Origin: Ixodes scapularis
Lineage: Eukaryota; Arthropoda; Arachnida; Ixodida; Ixodidae
Direction of reading: 5' to 3'
NCBI RefSeq assembly: GCF_016920785.2
Contig: NW_024609846.1
Span: 118,881,473-118,945,472 of the forward strand
DNA: 64,000 nucleotides
Part shown: in pieces, positions 19,652 to 30,976 of the stretch
How the letters are laid out: each line of letters starts with the position of its first letter
Position numbering within the stretch: position 1 is the stretch's first letter
The notes under the pieces: generated by a model
The model's database searches: none
Told to the model about the DNA's origin: nothing
The model's input: the letters and a program-made list of their open reading frames with translations, nothing else
Program-made: the position numbers and the translations under genes

Positions 19652-20317
19652 CTCTAGCCGCTCAGAAACGCTCTCACGTGGCCTTTGAGGGGGGAGCGCA
19701 AGGAGGTTAGAAGCACTAGGAGGGGGCACGTTGCAATATTGGTGAAGCCTAGTCATAAAAAAGTTTAAACGATTTTGTGCCCAGCGTGACCGCAGATCTG
19801 TCTGGCGATTGGTGCGCGTGACAAGTCACGTGTGAGATGGACGATTGATTGTAGAAGGACTCCTTGCAGGCTTGCGCGCGCTCCGTCCGGTAGGTTTTAT
19901 CAGATCGAAGGCTAGTCTGTGGTGTATTCTAGCAGCCTACGGTAAGACGAAGGCTAGCTACGGTCACGTGATGTGGTCACGTTGGCATGGTGAGTGAGGA
20001 GAGTAAGGAGGAAAATGAGAAAGAGGCGAGGCGTCAAGGGAGCATGGCTTGTGGAGGCTACGCGGCTGACGTCATGCCCTCTCCTACCCTTCTATTCTCC
20101 ATGGGGGAGCGAGCTGTTTGAGAAGACCACTTCACTGCCGGTGTTGTAGCCGAGCCAAATCCGAAAAAAACAGAAACCACGAACGATGGATACAGCCGGC
20201 GCTTCCGCAAGCACGTCAAGCACCACTGAAGGAAAAGTGAGTAGCATATCGGAAAAAAATTCCAGCGATGGACGAAGACGTGATTGGTGATGATGATAAT
20301 TCGCGTCTATTGTTAGT

Positions 20318-20638
20318 CATAATTAAGAAATAAAACCTTGAGACAAGGAAACAAAAAGGGACGTACACAGTACCGTCTCAAAACCAGCACAGCGTACAGC
20401 TCTCATTTACTTCCACAACAGTCTTCTTCTTTGTCAACCTCCAACCAAATTATACATATTCAACAGTAAATAAAGTAAATATCAGTAAATGACAATTCAA
20501 CAACTAGTAAATGACAATTTAAGAGTAAATTAAGGAAATGGAAGTAAATGACAGCTGTATGATGTGCTGGTTTTAAGACGGTGGTGTGTATGTCCCTTTT
20601 TGTTTCCTTGTCTTAAGGTTTTATTTCTTAATTATGAT
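20318..20638. mobile_element. Foldback MITE with long inverted repeats
   Basis: The arms TAATTAAGAAATAAAACCTT...AAAACCAGCACAGC (from 20318) and their inverted partner ending 20638 pair over about 75 bp. The loop is A/T-rich with TAAATGACA repeats. A copy of one arm recurs at 62605-62687, so this is a dispersed family. Confidence 0.7.
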
Positions 20639-20984
20639 TGTTCACCAACTCGCCTGCGTTTTGACTCTTAGAATGTGGCGGGAGGTGGAGAACACGACGC
20701 TGAATGGCCAATGGTGATGATGATGATGTTGGCTTTCAACTGAAGCGCCACTTTATGGTCAACACCCAAACTATTTTCGCGAGTCTAAACGTCATCGTTG
20801 TTGCACGTGAAGCGGTACGTGTGAACGAGCACATTTCGCGAAACTTAAGTGTCGCGAAACTGTTGCGCGCTTAAAAGATGCATCGTGTGAACAGACCATT
20901 ATTAAAAACCAGACGGGTGGTGCAGTTAAGGCAAGCCATGCGTACCCCATCGCACAGCACCGAACCTAAATGAACATATTCTAA

Positions 20985-21251
20985 TACCCCTGTTACACGG
21001 GCACACTTAACCGCGGTTAACTCAGCTTAACTGCTGTTACGCGGCACCACAGATACCGCACTATACTCTTGGACAGCTATTCCATAAGAAGTGAAGAGCG
21101 CGCGTGCACTGCTTCGATGGATGATCAAAATGCTCAAGCGCACGTTCGCCCATAGCTTTGGGTGCGTAGCCGCAGAATGTTGTCGGCAAATATTGTGCGC
21201 TAACTGTGGCTTAGCGTAACTGCAGTTAAGTGTGCCCGTGTAACAGGGGTA
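20985..21251. mobile_element. 267-bp MITE with TTA/TAA duplication (Harbinger-like)
   Basis: The inverted ends TACCCCTGTTACACGGGCAC are nearly perfect, and both are followed by subterminal TTAACTGCAGTTA-type palindromes. TAA flanks both sides (20982-20984 and 21252-21254). It lies in the RT of E4. Confidence 0.75.
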
Positions 21252-21529
21252 TAAGATGGAAAAAACGAATTTCATGGGATACGCGGTCGAAGGTGTGTGG
21301 TAGCGACTGGCCATGGGTGTGGCCAGAGCGAACCAGGTGCGTGTGAAGATGATGTGCTCCCGCTTGCACGGGGCACGAGACTGGGAGCTGGACTCGCACG
21401 AGACAGGGTCTGGACTCGATCGAAGCAGGGACCAGTTATGCTGATGTAAATAAGAGGAATTACATAAAACATGGTGTCAGAATAGAGGAACAACGAACAG
21501 TCTTCACCTGCTGCACAGAAAGGTGAGCA

Positions 21530-24500
21530 ATGGCTGAAGCCAGCCTCAAACCTTCTGCTTCGATGGCATCGTTTATGATTCAGCCACCTGAACCTTTCTG
21601 CTTTACGTCACCAAATGAGTGGCCCAAGTGGAAGAAACGCTTCGAACGGTTCCGAACCGCATCAGGACTTTGCACAACGCCTGAGGAGCACCAAATTGAC
21701 GCCTTCCTTTATATAATGGGAGATCAGTCAGAGGACGTTCTCAGCACTTTCCAGTTGTCCGCGGAGGATTCCAAGAATTTTGACGTCATACTGCAAAGGT
21801 TTGACAGCTACTTCATCCCAAAGCGGAACATAATTTTCGAGCGGGCACGCTTCAACATGAGATCCCAACAAGACGGAGAGTCCATTGAAGAGTTCGCAAC
21901 GACACTTCATACCCTGTCGAAGGACTGCGACTACGGCAATCTGCGAGAGCAACTGGTGGGGGATCGCTTCGTTGTCGGCATTCAAGACTCAAAACTCTCT
22001 GCAAAGCTACAGCTTAACGCCGAACTAACGCTTCAGACAGCGCTGGAAACAGCCCGACAAGTAGAAAGCGTGCGCAAACAACAGGAGGAACTAAACCAGG
22101 ATCGAAATTCGAACGTCCACAAGATTTCGTCATTGGACAAAGAAAAAACCGCTTCTACGGCCCTCAGTACAAACAAACGCGAGGGTCCTGACGATAGAAG
22201 ACAGAGGGAAAACACTCCATACCAGCAACGTCCGTTGACCATGCCATCAGACAACCGAACACGATGCAGGTGGTGTGGGAGAGACACGCATCCACGCACT
22301 TCGTGTCCAGTGCGGTTCAAAGTATGCACAAATTGCCACAAGAAAGGACACTTCTCCGAGGTATGCCTGTCAAAAAGAGTGGACTTCGTAGAAGCTCCAG
22401 GTCCCAACGTCGGTTTCCTTGGAATTGTGACATCTCCGCAAGTTAATAGTTGGGAGGTTGATGTGTTAATCCAGTCCGAGCCAGTGAGATTTAAGACCGA
22501 CACAGGCGCCGACGAAACGGTAATCCCACCAGCGGTGTTCAACAAGCTTGAACCACGGCCGCTACTGCAGAATCCACCTCGCCAACTTCGTGGACCAGAC
22601 GAAAAGGCTCTAGCAATACAAGGTGTGGTACGCCTCGCAATGTCCTACAAGGACCGAGTGTCCGAGCAGAACATTTATGTTCTCCAAGACGTTACCATAC
22701 CCCTTTTAGGAAAGCCGGCTATCGAAGGGCTCCAACTACTTTCACCAATCAACAGGATCGAAACGACGGTAATCCCGAAAGTCGACTTTCCATCACTGTT
22801 CACAGGGTTGGGAACATTCCCTGGAGAATATCACCTGCAGCTCCAGGAGAACGCGAAACCGTTTGCTCTAAGCTCGCCACGTCGTGTCCCGATCCCACTG
22901 TACGAAAAGACGAAGCAAGAACTTCAACGTATGGAAGACATCGGCGTCATCTCCCCTGTCAGTGACCCAACCGAATGGTGCGCACCCATGGTGATCGTAC
23001 CAAAGCGGACTGGAGCAGTGCACATATGCGTTGACTTCACAGAATTAAATCGCTATGTCTTGAGAGAGTGGTATCCCATTCCGTCCGTCGAACATACCCT
23101 TGGCCTTCTTCAGGGCGCGAAAATCTTCTCGAAACTCGACGCTAAATCCGGGTTTTGGCAGATTCCCCTGAGCGACGAAAGCAAGAAATTCACCACGTTC
23201 ATCACACCTTTCGGCAGATTTTGTTTCAACCGACTCCCATTCGGGATCTCATCTGCTCCAGAACATTTCCAAAAACAACTGTCAAGCATCCTTGAAGGAC
23301 TCAGCGGTGTCGTATGCCTCATGGACGATGTTCTGATTTGGGGATCCTGCAAAGAAGAACACGACGAAAGACTCCGTAACGTCCTTGAAAAGATCTGCAG
23401 TGCAGGAATTACTCTCAACAAGGACAAATGCTTGTTTGGTGTACAGGAACTCACGTTTCTTGGTCACCGAATAGACAGCCTTGGAATTCGACCCGACATT
23501 TCAAAACTCAAGGCTGTTATGGATATGCCACCGCCTACATCAAGAACAGAGCTACAGAGGGTCCTCGGAATGGCGACCTATCTGGCTCGGTTCGTAGCCA
23601 ACTTCGCCGAAATCCTGCAGCCACTAACTGCGATGCTCTCAAAGAAGCAAGAGTTCGTCTGGGGACCAGTCCAGCAAAACGCATTTGACAGATGGAAAGC
23701 TGTCTTATCATCTGAACCAGTACTGGGCATCTACGATGCCAACAAAGAAACGGTAGTGACCGCAGATGGGTCATCGTATGGACTTGGTGCCATTCTCCGT
23801 CAACGACAAGACGACGGGAGGTTCCAAGTAATCGCCTATGCCTCGAGACTGCTGACAGATACAGAAAAACGCTACGCGCAAATAGAGAAAGAGGGCCTCG
23901 CGTCAGTGTGGGCGTGCGAAAAGTTCAGCGACTACCTCGTCGGGAAAACATTCAAATTAGAGACTGACCACAAGCCTCTCGTGAGTCTATTTTCTTCCAG
24001 GTCTTTAAACGATCTCACTCCACGACTTCAGCGAATGCGCATGCGTATGATGAGATACACGTACGAGATAACATACGTTCCAGGAAAGCAGGTCGTGGCC
24101 GCAGACACGCTCTCAAGAGCACCTCTTCCCCTAAAAAAGTCGTCTGAACTGGAAGAAGAGGTTGAAGCATTCGTCCAATTTGTAAGGTCAACCGTTCCGG
24201 CTGTCAGTTCCAGCCTCCAGTGGCTCATCGACAGCCAGGAAAAGGATCCGGTTTGTCAGCAAATAAGATACCATTGCAACAATACATGGCCCTGCCGGCG
24301 TGACCTCAACAACGAAGTTAAGCCTTTCTACCCATTTCGCCATCAGTTCACCTTTGAAGACGACTTGCTTATGTTCACAGCAAGGATCCTTGTGCCAACA
24401 TCTTGCAGATCGGAAATTTTGCGTCTTCTTCACGAGGGACACTTTGGCATCGAGAAGACCCAGGCGCGAGCTAAAGAGACGTTGTGGTGGCCAGGAATGA

Positions 24501-24986
24501 TGAAAGAAATTGAAGGAAAAGTTAAGAGCTGTCATCTTTGCATCGAAGGATCAGCAAATAGAAAGATGCCGCTTAAACCCACCGAACTCCCCGAGAGACC
24601 TTGGCAACGGATCGCAGTGGATTTATTCTACCAGAAGGGGCAGTGGTGGTTGATCGTGACCGACTATTTCTCAAGATATCCAGAGATCGCCCGCCTGGAG
24701 AATACGACCGCACAAGTCGTAGTGAACCATTGCAAGAGTATCTTTGCACGACACGGTATTCCAGAAGTTGTCGTCTCGGACAATGGCCCACAATTTTCAC
24801 GAGTGTCAACCTCAGAATTCGCCACTTTTGCTAGAGAATACGGCGTCCAACATGTAACCTCGAGCCCTCACTATCCACAAAGCAATGGACTTGCGGAAGC
24901 TGCAGTGAAAATAATAAAGAGCTCCATGAATAAGACAAGAGACCCGTATGAGACCCTGCTGTCTTATCGAACACCCCTGAAAGAAA
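21530..24986 (+). CDS. Gypsy-A gag-pol polyprotein, first 1152 residues, up to the HINE-E insertion
   Basis: A single frame encodes gag (residues 1-240), zinc knuckles (CRWCGRDTHPRTSC and CTNCHKKGHFSEVC, about 246-279), and aspartic protease (KTDTGADETV, about 320). RT has LDAKSGFWQIPL near 536 and LMDDV near 597, RNase H has TADGSSYGLGA near 743, and the integrase zinc site (HEGHFG ... CHLC) spans 967-1003. The DDE core has D near 1029, SDNGPQF near 1083 and E near 1122. No stops occur before HINE-E at 24987. Continuation lies at 25961-26043 and 30577-30976. Confidence 0.93.
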
Positions 24987-25960
24987 GTGAAAGCCGTTTA
25001 CAACTCCCTGTAACACCGAATTAGAGCGCAGCTCTTGAGGAGGAGGGAAGGGTACTGGGGGTGAAGGACCTGGTCACGTGACCTTGGGGAGCCACGTGAC
25101 CATGCCGATGATGTCATCAGTGACGTCACTGATGACGTCATCAGTGACGATGACGATGCGGACTCCGATGACGTCATCAGCGATGATGACGATGCGGATG
25201 TCGGTGACGTCATCAGTGACGTCACTGATGACGTCATCTGTGATGATGATGATGACGATGCGGATGCCCCACCGAAGTCACGTGACACCCCCAGGTCACG
25301 TGACCCCCGCCGAGGTCACGTGACCTCCCCGATGACGTCATCGTCACTGATGACGTCACCGGCATCCGCATCGTCATCGTCATCATCACTGATGACGTCA
25401 TCAGTGACGTCACTGATGACGTCACCGGCATCCGCATCGTCATCGTCATCATCACTGATGACGTCATCAGTGACGTCACCGGCATCCGCATCGTCATCGG
25501 CATCATCACTGATGACGTCATCAGTGACCGGCATCCGCATCGTCATCATCATCACTGATGACGTCATCAATGACGTCACTGATGATGTCACTGGTGACGT
25601 CATCAGTGATGATGACGATGACGATGCGGATGCCGGTGACGTCATCGATGACGTCATCGGGGAGGTCACGTGACCTCGGCGGGGTCACGTGACCTGGGGG
25701 TGGTCACGTGACCTGGGGGTGGTCACGTGACCTGGGGAGGTGTCACGTGACTTCAGGGGGGGGTCACGTGACCTCGGGGGGTAACGTGACCCCCCGACCC
25801 CCCCTGAAGTCACGTGACCTCGGGGGGTCACGTGACTTCAGGGGGTCACGTGACTTTGGGTGTCACGTGACCTTGGGGGCCACGTGACCTTCGGATGACC
25901 TTGGTTACGCCGACGCCGACGCCGCTCAAGCCGGGAACGGGCCCCTAAGAGCTGCGCTCT
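24987..25960 (+). mobile_element. HINE-E: Helentron-like element in the integrase of Gypsy-A
   Basis: It has the standard ends (GTGAAAGCCG... and ...GAGCTGCGCTCT) and inserted in the A run of codons KEN; coding resumes as NGYSPAEL at 25963. The core has two CRE-palindrome blocks in opposite orientation (25100-25262 and 25328-25665) and many GTCACGTGAC boxes (25268-25330 and 25665-25890). Because Gypsy-A is young by its LTRs, this copy moved recently. Confidence 0.75.
25100..25665. repeat. Inverted CRE-palindrome minisatellites in HINE-E
   Basis: TGACGTCA units in the left block are read GATGACGATGCGGATG on the plus strand. In the right block the spacer is the complement (CATCCGCATCGTCATCG). 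The two blocks could therefore pair into a long hairpin. Confidence 0.85.
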
Positions 25961-26043
25961 AGAACGGGTACAGCCCAGCCGAGCTACATATGGGACGCCA
26001 ACTGCGGTCAAAGCTTCCCATCCCGAACAGACTGCTGAGGCCA
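25961..26043 (+). CDS. Gypsy-A pol, middle fragment between HINE-E and Gypsy-B
   Basis: It encodes NGYSPAELHMGRQLRSKLP and the following residues up to LLRP, the conserved region after the integrase core, in frame with the first part once HINE-E is ignored. Confidence 0.85.
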
Positions 26044-26347
26044 TGTAGAGGGCGCAACCCTCGCGTACTTGATTGCCGCAGGCAACCCTGTGCCACCGCG
26101 GGGGCGGCTTCGGGTGTTATTTTCAACGGAATAAAAGTCACTTGTTGTTCTGGCACGAGAGTGTTCGCATGAACCTTCTTCTGGCCCGACATGGCCTCCA
26201 CATGGTGTCAGAAGTGCCAAACGTTATGCCTAACGACGTAGGCCTCGCCTCCGCATGAATCGTCTCCGCCGTAACTGCGTAGTTCGCTCGCCCGTCACCC
26301 GGCCTTCGACCGCCGTGTTCCTGCTCGCTGCCGTCCTGCTCGCTGCC

Positions 26348-27780
26348 ATGCCTGACGACGAAGGAAACGGCGCCAAGCCTTCATGGCAAGGTCTTTCACT
26401 GCATCAGCCCGACCGCTTCGACTTCGAGAACGCCGGTTCCTGGCCGACGTGGCTAAGCCTTTTCGAGGACTACGCCTTCGCTTCCGGTCTTCGACAGGCG
26501 TCGGGAGAAGTTCAGGTCCGCACACTTCTTTATTGCATGGGGCCGGAAGCTCGTCCTCTTCTTGCGACGTTCGGCCTCGGCGACGCTCCTACGGACTACA
26601 ACGTGGTCGTAGAGAAGTTTACGGCCCATTTCGTTCACCCCCTCAACGAGGTGTACGAGTCGGCGCAGTTTCACCGGCGAGTCCAGCAGCCGGGGGAAAC
26701 GGTGGACAGCTACTATGCGGAACTCTGCAAGCTCTGCAAGAGATGCAACTACCCGTCACCCGAGGTCGTGGAACGCCTTGTCCGCGACCGCTTCATCGTA
26801 GGCTTACGCGACGCTCGCCTCGCCGACCAGCTCTGCCGCAACCCCAAGTTAACCCTCAAAGAAGCATGGGTGCAGGCGAGACAAGCAGAAGACGCCCAAA
26901 AGCAGAGAGACCAGCTCGCAGGCCACGACACGCAGTCTCGACCGGTGAGCCTCGACGCTGCCAAGTCTCGGCAGCCACAAGCGGGACGCGTCAAGTACAG
27001 CTCAGCACGCGACAAGCGCACCTCAAGCTCGTGCGGCTACTGCGGCCGCGCTTCACACGCTCGCTCGGAATGCCCCGCCCGCAACTCGTTGTGCAACCAC
27101 TGCAAGAAAAAAGGCCATTTCGCGGACGTCTGCCGTTCCCGGAAGAAACGGTCGACCCAGGTGGCAGAGCTGGGTTTGTACGCCGTTCGCAACTCCGACC
27201 AAGGCAAGTTCGTGGAAGTAACTGTCAACGACTACACGGAAGTGTTCAAGGTTGACTCGGGAGCCGAAGTTTCAGCCGTCTCGAACACCTTCCCCAACCT
27301 GCCGTCGTCCCTCGACAAGGTGGACGACACTCTCTTCGGGCCAGGGCAGCAGCCACTCAACGTTCTTTGGTCCTTCATGGCCACATTGCTGTGGAGAGGC
27401 AAGTCAACCCAGCAAAGACTATATGTGGTGAAATCCCTCTCCGTGCCTCTTTTGGGCTTTCCAGCCATTCAGGCACTTCAAGTCGTCAAATTCGTCGACG
27501 GCGTCTCATCGAAAGAAAAGGACCCTCCTACCGTCAAAGTCTCTTCTCAGACTTGTGACAAGCTGTTTAATGGCCTCGGATCTCTCTCTGAAGAATACAA
27601 GATCCGCCTCCAGCCAGACGCTGTTCCATTTTCTCTTAGCGTGGCAAGGCGCATCCCCATTCCGTTGCGGGAAGTCGTCCGCAAGGAACTGCAGAAGATG
27701 GAACAAGAAGGTGTCATTCGCCGAGTGGACACGCCAACACCATGGTGCACCGGACTGGTGGTCGTCCCCAAAGCCACCGG
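26348..27780 (+). CDS. Gypsy-B gag-protease-RT start, frame 1 before the G-run shift
   Basis: The start is taken at ATG 26348 (MPDDEGNG); an in-frame ATG at 26255 would add 31 residues without similarity to the sister gag. gag is followed by knuckles CGYCGRASHARSEC and CNHCKKKGHFADVC (about 228-262), protease VDSGAEVSAV (about 303), and the RT N-terminus. The frame leaves the RT after VVVPKATGG because of the G6 run; RT continues in the next frame. Confidence 0.9.
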
Positions 27781-27784
27781 GGGG

Positions 27785-30422
27785 CCACAGGCTGTGCGTG
27801 GGCCTTACGAAGTTGAACCGGGTGGTCCTGCGAGAACGCCACATCCTTCCCACGGTCGACCAGGTCCTGGGCCTGCTGGGAGACGCAACGGTGTTCTCAA
27901 AGTTGGACGCTAAATCGGGCTTCTACCAGGTGAAGTTGGCGGAAGAATCTCAAGAACTCACCACATTTATCCCACCTTTCGGACGCTACTGCTTCCGTCA
28001 GATGCCCTTCGGCATCACCTCTGCGCCCGAATTTTTCCAGAAGCAGATGTCCAGGATTTTGGAAGGCCTGGAAGGCACTGTGTGCATGATAGACGACATA
28101 CTCGTCTTCGGACGCACTTTCGAAGAACACGACTCCCGCCTGCAGCAAGTCCTGATGCGACTATCCCGCGCAGGCATCACTTTGAACGAGAAGAAGTGCT
28201 GCTTCCGCCAGAGCGAGGTTTCCTTCCTGGGGGTGATGGTATCTGCAAGGGGCATTCGTCCTGACCCGAGCAAGCTCCAAGCGATCAAAGAGATGAGTGC
28301 GCCAACTGACATTGCAGGTGCAAGACGCCTCCTTGGCATGGTGAACCACCTCGGGCGTTTCCTTCCGCACGTTTCGGACGTTCCAGCTCCTATCCGAGCG
28401 CTCCTCAGCAAGAATGCTGCGTGGAACTGGTCCCACGAACAAGAAACAGCATTCACCAAGCTCAAGCTGATGCTCGTCTCGGGCCGCTGTATGGCGAAGT
28501 ATCATCCGGCGTACCCAACAGTCGTCTCAGCGGATGCCAGTTCATTTGGCTTGGGGGCAGTCCTTCTACAAACTCAGCCTTCCGGCGAAAGAGGACCGGT
28601 TGCTTTTGCGTCGAGGTCCCTTACAGCGACTGAATTACGTTATAGCCAAACGGAGAAGGAAGCCCTGGCAGCTGTATGGGCTATTCAACGGTTCGACGAG
28701 TTCCTCCGTGGGTTGGTCTTCGACGTAGAGACAGATCACCTGCCTCTGGTCTCACTGTTTGGCAAGATGGACCTGGACGTGGTACCTCCACGTATCCAGC
28801 GCCTTCGACTGAAGGTGATGCGGTACCAGTTCACAATGTCATATGTCCCTGGGAAGCTTCTCGCAACAGCGGACACCTTGTCTCGTATGCCAACGGAACC
28901 TGCCGATTCGTCTCGTCCTGTAGACACAATCGAAGTGTTTGCTGCGGAAGTCCTTCAGACCTCATCAGAAGCAGCATCTCTACAGCTGGAGGACCTTCGA
29001 ACTGCTCAAGCAAGCGACGGGGAGTGTCGCGCACTCGCGTCGATGTGCCACAACGGGTTCCCTCCGAAGTCAAAGTTACCGCTTCACCTGACGAAGTATG
29101 CAAGCGTGTTGGACGAACTTTCGGTTTGTGATGGTTTACTCCTGAAAGTCACTCGCATTGTGGTACCAGCAGTGCAACGTGCGACAGCGCTGACTTTGAT
29201 TCACGAAGGTCACCAAGGCATTAACAGATGCAAGGCTCGGGCCCGGGAATCAGTATGGTGGCCAAGTATCAACGCTGATATAGCAGCACTCGTGGCACAA
29301 TGTGAACAGTGCACGTCGTACCGAGACAATCCAGCAGAGCCACTTCGGAGCACGCAGCTTCCAAGTCTACCTTGGGACTTTCTGGGCGCTGACTTGTTTC
29401 ACCTGAACCGACAGACTTACCTCCTCGTGGTCGACTACTATTCCAGTTATCCGGAAGTGGTCTCGCTCAACTCTGCAACAGCTGGGCATGTCATCCAAGT
29501 GCTCAAGAGCATTTTCGCTCGTCACGGCATCCCCTCCACTCTGCGTTCAGACAACGGACCACCCTTCCAGTCCCACGAGTTCGCTCGGTTCATGGCATCG
29601 TACGGAATCGTACACCAGACAAGCAGCCCCAACTTCCCACAGTCCAATGGGGAGGCAGAGCGCATGGTGCGCACGGTGAAGAACCTGCTACGCAAGGCGC
29701 ACGATCCGTGCCTGGCTTTGCTCAACTACCGAGATACCCCCGGACCCTCAGGTTTCAGTCCGGCACAATTGTTGATGGGGCGCCGACTCCGCACCAGACT
29801 TCCCAAGGAGGGGAGACTGTTGGTACCAAGTAGCAAGCCACAGGAGGAGGTGGCCACCAAGGCCGCGAAGCTCAAATGTCGGCAAGTCACCGACTTTGAT
29901 CGCCGCCATCGGGCTAGAAGCCTCTCGCCGCTGGAAGACGGTACCCGCGTCTGGGTTCGTCCGGAACGGGTAAAGGCTACTGTCCTCAGTCCAGCGCAAC
30001 GTCCCAGGTCGTACGTGGTGGAAACAGATGAGGGAGCAATCTGGCAGCGCAACCGGAGAAACTTGGTGCCTTTCAGGACAGGCAGTGAAGACCCAACTGC
30101 GAGAGAAGAGGCTCAAGGTCTAGCTCCTTCTCAAGAACCGGCGGCACCTGCAGCGCAGGAACGGGCTTCCCCTCGGCAGCCACCTGCACCTGCATCTCAA
30201 GGACTGGCTCTTCCTCAAGGACCGGTTCCTCTTCAAGAGTTGGAGCACCTGCAGCTCAAGGATCGGCTCAACCTCAGCAGCCATCTTCGCCTACGAGCCA
30301 CAACCTCCGGCGCAACGAACCTGGCTTGGATACCTCGCCTGTACAAAGAACCAGGTGTGGCCGACGGGTGGTGCGTCCCAGGAAGTTGGACCTTTAGTAT
30401 GATTCTGAGGGGGGAGATGTAG
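27785..30422 (+). CDS. Gypsy-B RT, RNase H and integrase, frame 2 after the G-run shift
   Basis: It contains RT (LDAKSGFYQVKL near 27.9 kb, MIDDILVFG near 28.09 kb), RNase H (SADASSFGLGAV near 28.53 kb) and the integrase zinc site (HEGHQG ... CEQC, 29.2-29.3 kb). The DDE core has GADLFHLN, SDNGPPF and GEAERMV (29.39-29.66 kb), followed by a C-terminal GPY/F-like region and a Pro/Gln-rich tail. The stop codon TAG (30420-30422) lies inside the first bases of the 3' LTR. Confidence 0.9.
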
Positions 30423-30576
30423 AGGGCGCAACCCTCGCGTACTTGATTGCCGCAGGCAACCCTGTGCCACCGCGGGGGCGGCTTCGGGTGTTATTTTCAA
30501 CGGAATAAAAGTCACTTGTTGTTCTGGCACGAGAGTGTTCGCATGAACCTTCTTCTGGCCCGACATGGCCTCCACA

Positions 30577-30976
30577 GTCAACAGCTCTAAACCTAGAGCA
30601 GCTCGCGAAGTTTGAAACAAGCTACCGGCTCAAGCAACGGTCGGCTTACGACAAACACCATGGTGTTCGCCATCTGCCCGACATAGTCGATGGAACAGAC
30701 GTATGGGTTGTCGATCTCCAAAGGAAGGGAACGGCGCAGTGCCCAACATCAGAGCCACGCTCATATATCGTTGACACCGGCCAAAGCGTCGTGCGAAGAA
30801 ATCGTACACATCTCGTACCATACACCAATAAGACCACTCAGACCTTCACGAATTTTGCGGCTCCTGCCGATAGTGATGGGCAAGAAGTACCACAGGAGGG
30901 GTGCGAGGACGCATCACATCCTCACACAAGGACGGGACGCTGCATTAGACGTCCTTCTCGATACTTAGATGACTGA
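30577..30976 (+). CDS. Gypsy-A pol, C-terminal fragment after Gypsy-B
   Basis: It reads STALNLEQLAKFETSYRLKQ onward to SRYLDD and stop TGA. This is the integrase tail with a VVD(L)xxxG-type DNA-binding segment, in frame with the middle fragment once Gypsy-B and one 4-bp repeat are ignored. The polypurine tract and 3' LTR follow. Confidence 0.85.

Larger units (their letters stand above)
19125..20898. mobile_element. PIF/Harbinger-like non-autonomous element, 1.77 kb
   Basis: TTA duplications occur at 19122-19124 and 20899-20901. The inverted ends are AGGCCCGTTCACACGATGCA and TGGTCTGTTCACACGATGCA, each followed by TTTCGCGA-rich inverted sequence. Removal restores FNKSVSE of the E4 RT. TTA (TWA) duplication and these ends fit Harbinger; no transposase or Myb-like gene is visible. 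It contains an interspersed repeat (19391-19651) and a nested foldback (20318-20638). Confidence 0.75.
26044..30576 (+). mobile_element. Gypsy-B: complete Ty3/Gypsy element nested in Gypsy-A
   Basis: The 159-bp LTRs (26044-26202 and 30418-30576; start TGTAGAGGGC, end CCACA) appear identical, so insertion was very recent. TGGTGTCAGAAGTGCC follows the 5' LTR and GAGGGGGGAGA precedes the 3' LTR. The 4-bp flanks are GCCA and GTCA, one base different; removing one restores the Gypsy-A frame. The coding region is whole except for one extra G in a G6 run near 27778. Confidence 0.93.

Noticed and set aside
26348..30422. Programmed frameshift between Gypsy-B frames
   Set aside because: The shift is inside RT, not at a gag-pol junction, and the sister Gypsy-A uses one continuous frame.
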